NCBI GenBank assembly: GCA_009926305.1
Contig: RFPC01000021.1
Coordinates: forward strand, 1-34,770
Direction of reading: 5' to 3'
Length of the DNA stretch: 34,770 nt
Source: a bacterium
GTDB taxonomy: Bacteria > Bdellovibrionota_C > UBA2361 > RFPC01
Under the pieces are notes generated by a model. The model made no database searches, was not told the origin of the DNA, and saw nothing but the letters and a program-made list of their open reading frames with translations. This document shows, piece by piece, positions 18,386 to 25,242 of the stretch. The number at the start of each line of letters is the position of its first letter. The stretch's first letter is position 1. A program made the position numbers and the translations under genes.

Positions 18386-19669
18386 CTATGCCCTATGAAT
18401 ACCGATATAAGAGAGAGAGTCTTGGAGATAGTCTATATGGTAAGTGTCTTCAGCCAATAGTAATGCGATAAACTCTCCCTTCTCTGGTATCAGGTTCGTG
18501 ACAAAGGGAAAGAGCGAATTTGCTTTCTCGCCATCGAAAAGAAACTTCGCGGCACTATTTTTTAACGCATTAAAGTCTTTCACGGAGCACTTTGCTTTAT
18601 AGAACTTCCAGCATGCTATTTCAGGAATTCGTCCTTGTAGCAGGGAAAATAATTCTAGCGCGAAAGAAGAACCATTCATTCTTGCATTGTTCTCGATCGG
18701 GAAAATGCCTTCTTCGCAGACGATATAATCAATGCCAAGGATTCCACGATAACCCCCTTTTGCCATAGCTTGAACAATCTTAGAGGAGCATTCACTGATG
18801 TAATCTGAAACTCGAGAGGAGTAATAGTTCCCATAGAAGTTCCCAGCATGTTTAAGTCCCTGGAAGAGTTGGGCAGAAAGACCAAGATGTCGAATTTCGC
18901 CACTTGAAGAGATAATCCATTGGTCATTTGGGGAAGAGACAACATTTAAGAATGGCTCTATGAGAACTTTTTGGTCTTGATTATCAAGAAGTTGTTCATA
19001 AAGCTCTTGTACATTTGTATTATCAATCGTGTATAGAGACCTTCCTGCCGAACCATCAGTACCCCGTACAATAACCTTTCCATAGTTTGCTAACAGTCGG
19101 TGAACAAGTTCGGCCATTTCTTCTTCATTCAGCGGACTCGATGCATCAATTTCATGATGATGCCCCTCAACGGTTTTAATCCCAAGAGCTTCGCATTCCT
19201 GTTTAAAGCTAAGTTTGTCGAAGTATCTTTTTGTCGTCTCTTCGTCGCACCCAAAGGCTGGGAGTCCTAAGCTAGTAGCGCAGGCAATATCATTATCGGA
19301 GAGGTAAAAGGCGAGGTAGTGGTAATCATATTGGTCAGAAAGTAACTTCTGAATGGGGGTCGGATCAGCCGTAATTACATCAGAGAGAGGTCCGCTAGCA
19401 GTTTTTTCATTATAGGCGACAACTTTCTCGGTACTCAGGTTCAGGGATCGTAACCAGTCGTAGTATGGTTCATCCAGATTCCCTTGTAAGACAACAATAT
19501 CATTTTCACACGCGATGGGAAGAGACCGGCTACATTGATGATGTAGGAGAGGATCATGTTTTCTCATTGTTTCCGATGCTGGCTGAGAAAGGACATCGGT
19601 CGCAAAGAGAAGGCGCGAAGCCTCTGTTTGTGTGATACATGAACGTAATGTGGTCATTGGCAACGTCAT
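18386..19669 (-). CDS. ATP-grasp ligase, possible peptide or amino-acid ligase
   Basis: The reading frame is open to 19846, but the proposed start is ATG 19669, with AAAGG 9 bases before it, giving about 427 residues. The extra upstream stretch is Cys/Arg-rich and unlike a protein start. An N-terminal part with VVLQGNLDEPYYDWLRSLN resembles the pre-ATP-grasp domain of peptide ligases. The ATP-grasp core follows: YFDKLSFKQECEALGIKT, VIVRGTDGSAGRSLYTI (the lysine-like strand and glycine-rich loop), VLIEPFL, then GILGIDYIV and PIENNARMNGSSF (metal and phosphate residues). Family members join a carboxylate to an amine with ATP. The substrate cannot be deduced. It is divergent from two isoaspartyl peptidase genes, suggesting that a beta-linked aspartyl product is made and broken down, but this is inference. 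Confidence 0.75.
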   Translation of the reverse strand: MTLPMTTLRSCITQTEASRLLFATDVLSQPASETMRKHDPLLHHQCSRSLPIACENDIVVLQGNLDEPYYDWLRSLNLSTEKVVAYNEKTASGPLSDVITADPTPIQKLLSDQYDYHYLAFYLSDNDIACATSLGLPAFGCDEETTKRYFDKLSFKQECEALGIKTVEGHHHEIDASSPLNEEEMAELVHRLLANYGKVIVRGTDGSAGRSLYTIDNTNVQELYEQLLDNQDQKVLIEPFLNVVSSPNDQWIISSSGEIRHLGLSAQLFQGLKHAGNFYGNYYSSRVSDYISECSSKIVQAMAKGGYRGILGIDYIVCEEGIFPIENNARMNGSSFALELFSLLQGRIPEIACWKFYKAKCSVKDFNALKNSAAKFLFDGEKANSLFPFVTNLIPEKGEFIALLLAEDTYHIDYLQDSLSYIGIHRA

Positions 19670-19881
19670 TGTTAGTGGCCTTTTTATTCTTGTCCAACGA
19701 TTTTGCCCCTCACAACTTCTGGTCTTAGCGCCTATCGAAGAAGGTTGCGTTATGTTCTGAAGAGCCCTTGCGCTGAATACTATAACATTAGAATCTAGTC
19801 GAAAGAGGCAAGTGGTGCAATGAGGTTCAAAGTCATCAACCAGCACTAGAGTAAAGGAGTGAATAAGATAGCGGTGATTCA

Positions 19882-20883
19882 GTGAGAAAAGAAGAGAAGC
19901 GACCGTGTGTGATTATTCATGGTGGAGCGGGTAAATTGCCCGATGAGCGGGCTCGCAAAAAGTTGCCAGTTATGCGCCGCGCGGCCGAGGCTGCGTGGGA
20001 GGAGCTACATGGCGGGAAGTCAGGGGAGTTTGCGGTAGTAGCGGCACTCCGCGAAATGGAAGGATCTGATTTTTTTAATGCGGGATATGGAGGATATCCG
20101 AACGTTGATGGGATTGTCCTTCTTGACGTTGGCCTGATGCGAGGAGCGAGAGATTTCGTCTCAATTTTGAATGCAAGGAGAATGAAGTATCCCTCGGCGG
20201 TTGCATTAGATCTGTTACGAGCAGACCGATCTTTGATGACGGTATGGACGCATCAGTTGATGCAAGAAGTGGATGGTGCAGCGGACTTTATTAAGGAGCG
20301 ATATGGCTGGGTACCCACGCATGAAGATCTTCTCTCTCCAGTGGTTGAGGAATGGCTAAAAAATGATGGCGGTGAGTTCTCTAGTTCGGGTGAGACAAGT
20401 TGTGGCACTGTCGGTTGTGTTGTTCGCGATCTCAATGGCGACTTATGTGCTGGGACCTCTACTGGCGGAGTAAACTCGAAGGATAATGGAAGAATAGGCG
20501 ATACTCCTGTTATCGGTTCAGGAGTCTTTGCAGATAACGAAATTGGTGCGCTTTCAACAACTGGACATGGAGAGTCGCTCATGTTGGGGCTCCTTTCTGG
20601 ATTTGTTCTTGGAGAATTACGAAGAGAGCTCCGTGAGCACATTGACATCTTTCGAAAGAACCCTGATAGGTTATCGGCCATTCTGGAAAATGAGTTTCAA
20701 GAGTTATCTCGCAAGACCGTAAATAAGGGGGGCGGCATGATTATTGTCCCACCACATGGCTCTCCAAACTTTGCTTTTAATTCAGAGATGATTTCCATTG
20801 CGCACGCTGAGTTGAAAGAAGGGAGTTCAGAGGTTGAACTACAGAGCTTTATCGCCAAGAGCGACGGCACGTTTCTGCGCTAG
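19882..20883 (+). CDS. Divergent Ntn-hydrolase of the isoaspartyl peptidase/asparaginase (T2) family
   Basis: The frame starts at GTG 19882, the first start after an in-frame stop; the binding site is weak. The 333-residue product has VIIHGGAGKL near the N-terminus, FFNAGYGGYPN, the nucleophile Thr176 in CGTVGCVV, AGTSTGGVNSKDNGRIGDTP with Arg204 and Asp207 for substrate carboxylates, and STTGHGES in place of the usual CTGNGE. These enzymes self-cleave before the Thr, giving alpha and beta chains. The region between FFNAG and Thr176 departs strongly from its neighbour and lacks the standard AGAVAGV stretch, so substrate choice probably differs. Candidates are beta-aspartyl dipeptides, asparagine or an unusual peptide made by the adjacent ATP-grasp ligase. 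Confidence 0.87.
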   Translation: MRKEEKRPCVIIHGGAGKLPDERARKKLPVMRRAAEAAWEELHGGKSGEFAVVAALREMEGSDFFNAGYGGYPNVDGIVLLDVGLMRGARDFVSILNARRMKYPSAVALDLLRADRSLMTVWTHQLMQEVDGAADFIKERYGWVPTHEDLLSPVVEEWLKNDGGEFSSSGETSCGTVGCVVRDLNGDLCAGTSTGGVNSKDNGRIGDTPVIGSGVFADNEIGALSTTGHGESLMLGLLSGFVLGELRRELREHIDIFRKNPDRLSAILENEFQELSRKTVNKGGGMIIVPPHGSPNFAFNSEMISIAHAELKEGSSEVELQSFIAKSDGTFLR

Positions 20884-21044
20884 GAATTCATTCACCAGTC
20901 TACTGTAGTTTGTGAAGAGCGGAACGTCACACGTGTTACGGGAAAAGAGTAAATTTCCCATGTAGTTATCTCGAGCACTTTTTATGATATTCGTCGTTCT
21001 GCAATTACTATCTTTAGTGCTAGAGAGCTTGTAGGATAGACCAT

Positions 21045-21983
21045 ATGAATGTCGAAAATCATGCTATTGTTGTTCATGGTGGGGCTGGAGTCCTTGATAT
21101 GGGAACGATTTCTGCTCGTCGGCAATTGGCGTACCGTGCAGGGATACGAGAGGCGCTTCTAGCGGGTTATTCTCTTTTAGAGGAAGGGGGAAGCGCGGTT
21201 GATGCTGTTGAGGCGGCGGTTCGTTCTCTGGAGGACAATCCCCTATTTAATGCTGGCAAGGGGGCTGTCCTAGCTGCTGACGGCACACATTATCTTGATG
21301 CTGCAATCATGGATGGAAAGGACCTCTCAGCTGGAGCTGTTGCCGGTGTAAAGAGGGTAAGGAATCCTGTTGTGCTCGCTCGAGAAGTCCTCAATAGGGG
21401 TGAAGCAATACTTCTTGGCGGAGAAGCCGCAGATGAGTTTGCTGGGAAAGTGGGAGTTGAGCTCACAGATAATTCGTCCTTCACTACGGTGCATCGGATG
21501 AAGCAGTTACAGAGAGCAATAGCACAGGGAAAGACCGCCTTAGACCATGAGGATCTCTTTCGTGAAAAGAAAGGAACAGTAGGTGCTGTAGCAATTGACG
21601 GCGAAGGGCATGTAGCTGCGGCAACATCGACAGGTGGCATGACAAATAAACAACCCGGACGAATTGGAGACTCTCCTTTAATTGGGATTGGAACGTATGC
21701 TGCAGATGATACCTGTGCAATTTCATGCACAGGGAACGGGGAGCAGTTTATTCGACATCATATTGCTGGATCGGTATCGGCAATCATACGATATTCGGGG
21801 AAAACACTGTATTCGGCCGCAGAGCTCGCAATGAAACAGTTGCCTGCTAAGGCAGGAGGGTTCATTGGAATTTCACCCGAAGGTGAAATTGTTATGCCGT
21901 TTAACTCGCTTGGGATGATTCGAGGCTGGATTCAGTCGGGAAAGGAATTTATTGCTATTGGTCGAAAGGACGGTCAATCGTAG
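21045..21983 (+). CDS. iaaA: Isoaspartyl peptidase / plant-type L-asparaginase
   Basis: This enzyme hydrolyses beta-aspartyl dipeptides from damaged proteins, and asparagine less well. The 312-residue product has AIVVHGGAG, SLEDNPLFNAGKGAV (residues 61-75), MDGKDLSAGAVAGVKRV and the self-cleavage site Gly177-Thr178 in KKGTVGAV. It also has ATSTGGMTNKQPGRIGDSP (Thr196, Arg206, Asp209) and SCTGNGEQFI. All catalytic and substrate residues of the canonical type (as in E. coli IaaA) are present. ATG 21045 has AGGA about 9 bases upstream. It follows the first, more divergent paralogue by 161 bases in the same direction; the two are not recent duplicates. Confidence 0.96.
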   Translation: MNVENHAIVVHGGAGVLDMGTISARRQLAYRAGIREALLAGYSLLEEGGSAVDAVEAAVRSLEDNPLFNAGKGAVLAADGTHYLDAAIMDGKDLSAGAVAGVKRVRNPVVLAREVLNRGEAILLGGEAADEFAGKVGVELTDNSSFTTVHRMKQLQRAIAQGKTALDHEDLFREKKGTVGAVAIDGEGHVAAATSTGGMTNKQPGRIGDSPLIGIGTYAADDTCAISCTGNGEQFIRHHIAGSVSAIIRYSGKTLYSAAELAMKQLPAKAGGFIGISPEGEIVMPFNSLGMIRGWIQSGKEFIAIGRKDGQS

Positions 21984-22136
21984 GGTAGGTTTCGTCGACT
22001 ACCATTTCAATTGTTCAGTGCGTAATTTCTGGTGGCGAAGAAGCAAGACAATCACTCGAAAATGGGTTTTCTGTTGAATGAGCTTCCAGTATTGTACTTG
22101 CGAGGACTTCGAACTTTTCACGGCTGAGAGTAGAAA

Positions 22137-22412
22137 ATGAAAAGATATCTCTCGTACTTCTTTATTGGCTCTTCTATCCTTCTCTTTCTTTTTACTTTTT
22201 TCTCATCTCGTTCTGGTGAGCGTCTGGAAGTGCTCGAAATGCAGCGGGCCGCGCAGGAGAACGAACGCGATGAGATTCTTGGTCGGGTAAATGAGCTGAA
22301 AACTACATTGATTGGCATGGAAGAGAATCCTCGGGTGTTGGAGAGGTTGGCCCGAGAAGAACTGCTGCTTGCGAGGGATAATGAGCAGATAGTTCTATTT
22401 GAGGCTCCTTAG
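22137..22412 (+). CDS. ftsB: FtsB/DivIC-like septum formation protein
   Basis: A 91-residue bitopic protein with the membrane helix at residues 6-24 (SYFFIGSSILLFLFTFF), then a coiled coil (LEVLEMQRAAQENERDEILGR) and the family tail ENPRVLERLAREELLLARDNEQIVLF. FtsB/DivIC joins FtsL and FtsQ at the division site. In many bacteria ftsB follows eno; here enolase is 4 kb away on the other strand. The ATG at 22137 has GAGAG about 5 bases ahead. It is followed, after 113 bases containing an inverted repeat, by dciA. Confidence 0.85.
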   Translation: MKRYLSYFFIGSSILLFLFTFFSSRSGERLEVLEMQRAAQENERDEILGRVNELKTTLIGMEENPRVLERLAREELLLARDNEQIVLFEAP

Positions 22413-22467
22413 GGGTCTATTGGAAGAGATGGAAAAGCTTCCCCGATATATTTGTTACAGAAGTGCG

Positions 22468-22502
22468 AGTTTATTTTGTTTATTCTCTTGGTTAAATAAA
22501 CT
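22468..22502. promoter_or_regulatory. AT-rich perfect inverted repeat before dciA
   Basis: AGTTTATTT at 22468-22476 and AAATAAACT at 22494-22502 are perfect nine-base inverted repeats with a 17-base spacer, ending 23 bases before the dciA ATG. It could be an operator for a dimeric regulator or a leader hairpin. No T-run follows, so it is not a terminator on the plus strand. Confidence 0.5.
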
Positions 22503-22525
22503 GAGAGCCGTAAACTGGCAGGTAT

Positions 22526-22894
22526 ATGAGTTCAGCGGCATCCTCACATCGTAATTTAGGTGGATATAGACTGCGAAGTCTATCAGCACGAAAAAAACCC
22601 CCTGCAAAAGTAGATGCAGTTCTCCGGAGTGTATTCTCTTCGCCGAAGTTGCGAGACCGTTTTTCTCAATATGCATTTGTTACTCATTGGCCTGAGATAG
22701 TCGGAGAACGGATATCGCAACATGCTAAACCCTTAAAGGTGGTTCGGGGTGAATTATTTGTAAAGGTCTCTAATCCTATTTGGGCTCAAGAACTCGCTTT
22801 TCTCAAAGAGACGTTGTTGAAGCGCATAGCAAAGATAACGTCAAGCGGGGCTCCCATTAATGATATTCGCTTTGTCGTATCAAGTGAGCCGTGA
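22526..22894 (+). CDS. dciA: DciA-type protein (DUF721), replicative helicase loader/operator
   Basis: DciA recruits the replicative helicase DnaB in bacteria lacking DnaC or DnaI. The 122-residue product has a basic, flexible N-terminus (SARKKPPAKVDAVL) and the DUF721 core: FVTHWPEIVGERISQHAKPLKV, GELFVKVSNPIWAQEL and FLKETLLKRI. It ends INDIRFVV, as is common in the family. The start ATG 22526 has a weak AGG only a few bases ahead. It converges on rsmD with a 65-base gap and is probably transcribed with or shortly after ftsB. Confidence 0.9.
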   Translation: MSSAASSHRNLGGYRLRSLSARKKPPAKVDAVLRSVFSSPKLRDRFSQYAFVTHWPEIVGERISQHAKPLKVVRGELFVKVSNPIWAQELAFLKETLLKRIAKITSSGAPINDIRFVVSSEP

Positions 22895-22959
22895 TGGATA
22901 ATGGTAAGTCCAAGGCTTAAGATTCTTTTCGACATGCCGCTATTCTGAGTGCCGCTCTC

Positions 22960-23526
22960 TTAAGTATGTATGGTAGCTCCCAGAACATAGAAGAGCAGGA
23001 GGGTGTTGCCATATTTTCGCTCTTGGTCAAGTACGAGCTGTTTGCTGGTGAACGGCTCTCGTTCCTTTGGATCTATTTGAATAATCAACTTTGCGTGAGA
23101 CCCCGAGAGCAAAGATGGACGCTCTGCTATAAGTTGTAGTATTTCGAGCCACAGGCCTTGATATTGAGGTGGCGCTACATAGATGAGATCGAAGCGTTTC
23201 TGCGTGTTCTTGAGATATGAGAATGCATCGGTTTTTCGCACCTCTGCTTGACCTTCCAGATGCGTCTTTTTGAGATTTTCTCTCATGGTGCTTATCGCCT
23301 TTGGCGCCATATCGAGCATGATGGCACGCTTCGCACCCTGACTCAGCGCTTCAATCGCTACGGATCCACTGCCAGCGAAAAGGTCGAGGAGGAGTTCTAC
23401 GTTCTCAATTTCAGGTCGGAGGATATCAAAGAGCGATGTTTTTACCCTGTCAAGAATCGGACGAGTGGTATCTCCTGGCACAGCGAGGAGTTTCGTTCCT
23501 TTTGCTGAGCCACCAACGACACGCAT
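22960..23526 (-). CDS. rsmD: 16S rRNA (guanine966-N2)-methyltransferase RsmD
   Basis: RsmD methylates G966 of 16S rRNA in the assembled 30S particle. The 188-residue product begins MRVVGGSAKGTKL, has TRPILDRVKTSLFDIL (the usual RPTxDRVREALFNIL), motif I DLFAGSGSVAIEALSQGA (48-65) and DLIYVAPPQY (113-122). The last is the place of the catalytic (D/N)PP(Y/F) motif; here Ala118 stands where the acidic or amide residue is expected. I believe a minority of RsmD proteins carry an APPQY form, so it may be a natural subfamily rather than a dead enzyme. The gene follows the E2 gene by 79 bases on the same strand. Confidence 0.93.
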   Translation of the reverse strand: MRVVGGSAKGTKLLAVPGDTTRPILDRVKTSLFDILRPEIENVELLLDLFAGSGSVAIEALSQGAKRAIMLDMAPKAISTMRENLKKTHLEGQAEVRKTDAFSYLKNTQKRFDLIYVAPPQYQGLWLEILQLIAERPSLLSGSHAKLIIQIDPKEREPFTSKQLVLDQERKYGNTLLLFYVLGATIHT

Positions 23527-23605
23527 AGTCTCTATCCTTCTCGTCTGACCCTACTCCGCATTGACTAGAGGGAGTATCACTAATATTTCGATTCTCGAAA
23601 TGCTC

Positions 23606-25108
23606 TTAGTAGAGCGGACGGTTCAAATCCCAGTTTTCGAGGTACTCACGAATAAACGCGAGAAACTGTCCGCCAAGCGCGCCATCAACAATCCGATGAT
23701 CGTAAGAAAGGGTGAGATAGGAGATCTCTCTAATTCCAATCATATCGTCGATCACTACGGGACGTTTCTTTATTTCGCCTAGGCAAAGAATCGCCACCTG
23801 TGGTTGGTTAATAATTGGCGTTCCAATCATAGTTCCAAACACGCCTGGATTAGTAACGGTAAAGGTGCCGCCTGCTACCTCGTCTGGAAGAAGTTGTTTG
23901 TTTCGAGCTCTGCTCGCAAGGTCATTGAGCGCTCTTGCTATTCCAACAAAGTTTCGCTCCTCCGCACTCTTAATTACGGGAACGATTAGTCCTGTATTTC
24001 CAAGAGCGACAGCACATCCGAGGTTAATTTTTTTCTTCATGATTACGGTATTGCCATCGACTGAAGAGTTGACCATCGGAAACTCAAGAAGTGCTCGAAC
24101 AGCGGCTTCTAGGAAGAAAGGGGTATAGCTTAGAGAGAATCCCTCGCGGCTCTTAAACTCATTCTTATGCTTTGCTCGCCATGCAGCGATCTTAGAACAG
24201 TCAATTTCCTGAACCGAATAGACATGCGGACTGGTGCGCTTAGACCGCACCATATGCTCAGCAATGAGCTTTCGCATATTATCCATGGGAACAACTTTCG
24301 TCCCTTCTGCTGTCCATTCTCCGGATGGGATGTCCACCGCTGGAGCTTTATACTCACTTGGCACAGTAGCAGGGACTTGAGCTGAAGAAGCGGCTGGGCT
24401 TGCTACTGAAGAGGATTGTGGAATAGCAGTCGCTTCTCGCGGAGCCTCAGGCTGAGCACGTTGACTTACATAATCAAGAAAGTCTTGCTTTGTTACTCTG
24501 CCCCCCTGTCCAGTTCCGACCACTGTAGCGAGCTCAACATCGCAGATGCCATGCTTTTTCGCGAGTGACTTTACAACAGGCGAATAAAAACGATTCTCAT
24601 GACCAGCAGGAGCCGCTTGTTGGCTTGCCGGCGTAACTGCACGAGCGGCGCCATTCCCGTTTGTTTGTGCGGGAGGCACATCAGTCATGACAATATTTTC
24701 TTCGATTGTAACCTGAGCACTGCCTGTAACCTGAGCACTGCCTGTAACCTGAGCACTGCCTGCAACCTGAGCACTGCCTGCAACCTGAGGACTGCCTGCA
24801 ACCTCAGTGGTTACCTCTGCAGTGACTCCGGACGGTTCAGGCGCGCTTGCAGTTGACGCTCCACCTTCACCAGCAGTATCAATGACTGCAATTTTAACCT
24901 TTACCGGAACAACATCACCTTCTTTGAAAAGCACTTCCTTGAGAACACCGCTTGCTGGTGCTGGAATCTCAGAGTCAACCTTATCAGTTGAGATTTCGAG
25001 AATGAGCTCGTCTTTTTCAACGGTATCCCCTGGGGACTTTAGCCATCGAGCGATTGTTGCTTCTGCAATCGACTCTCCCATTTGGGGCATAACCATATCA
25101 ATATTCAT
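23606..25108 (-). CDS. 2-oxoacid dehydrogenase complex E2, dihydrolipoyl acyltransferase
   Basis: E2 forms the core of the complex and passes the acyl group from the lipoyl arm to CoA. The 500-residue product has an N-terminal lipoyl domain with the modified Lys43 in EISTDKVDSEIPAP and a long Ala/Pro/Thr linker. The peripheral-subunit-binding domain follows (YSPVVKSLAKKHGICDVE, then VGTGQGGRVTKQDFLDYV), then a second linker and the catalytic domain ending in LSYDHRIVDGALGG (His471, Asp475). It has a single lipoyl domain. The first linker contains a tandem repeat (see 24710-24799). It lies 134 bases after the E1 gene in the same direction. Whether the complex uses pyruvate or branched-chain oxoacids cannot be fixed, although E1 resembles the branched-chain group. 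Confidence 0.95.
   Translation of the reverse strand: MNIDMVMPQMGESIAEATIARWLKSPGDTVEKDELILEISTDKVDSEIPAPASGVLKEVLFKEGDVVPVKVKIAVIDTAGEGGASTASAPEPSGVTAEVTTEVAGSPQVAGSAQVAGSAQVTGSAQVTGSAQVTIEENIVMTDVPPAQTNGNGAARAVTPASQQAAPAGHENRFYSPVVKSLAKKHGICDVELATVVGTGQGGRVTKQDFLDYVSQRAQPEAPREATAIPQSSSVASPAASSAQVPATVPSEYKAPAVDIPSGEWTAEGTKVVPMDNMRKLIAEHMVRSKRTSPHVYSVQEIDCSKIAAWRAKHKNEFKSREGFSLSYTPFFLEAAVRALLEFPMVNSSVDGNTVIMKKKINLGCAVALGNTGLIVPVIKSAEERNFVGIARALNDLASRARNKQLLPDEVAGGTFTVTNPGVFGTMIGTPIINQPQVAILCLGEIKKRPVVIDDMIGIREISYLTLSYDHRIVDGALGGQFLAFIREYLENWDLNRPLY
24710..24799 (-). repeat. 18-base tandem repeat coding for the E2 linker
   Basis: Five in-register 18-base units start at 24710, 24728, 24746, 24764 and 24782, with a partial sixth from 24800. 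On the plus strand the unit reads TAACCTGAGCACTGCCTG with T/C and C/G variants. On the coding strand each gives six residues of the type AGSAQV or TGSAQV. Being a multiple of three, the repeat can expand or contract without a frameshift, changing only the length of the flexible linker. Confidence 0.95.
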
Positions 25109-25242
25109 TGCTTTCCTCCTCTGCTCAGATAGTAGGCTTTCTCTTTGTGCAAACCTTCGGCTCGTTTGAAAGAGCCTGGCTCTAAGATGCCTTGAATTCT
25201 CATAAAATACTAGAACCTTACTTCTGTTTTCCTCGGCTTTCT

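Noticed and set aside
19670-19846. Extended N-terminus of the ATP-grasp protein
   Set aside because: The stretch is Cys/Arg-rich with no family likeness, and a better start with AAAGG upstream exists at 19669.
19882-21983. Recent tandem duplication of the isoaspartyl peptidase gene
   Set aside because: The two proteins share only family motifs; the central region differs throughout, so any duplication is ancient or they came from different sources.
18386-21983. A standard cyanophycin system
   Set aside because: The ligase lacks the Mur-ligase-like half of cyanophycin synthetase, is far too short, and no cyanophycinase gene is present.
24710-24799. CRISPR-like short repeats
   Set aside because: Units are directly adjacent without unique spacers, are 18 bases long and lie in frame inside the E2 coding region.
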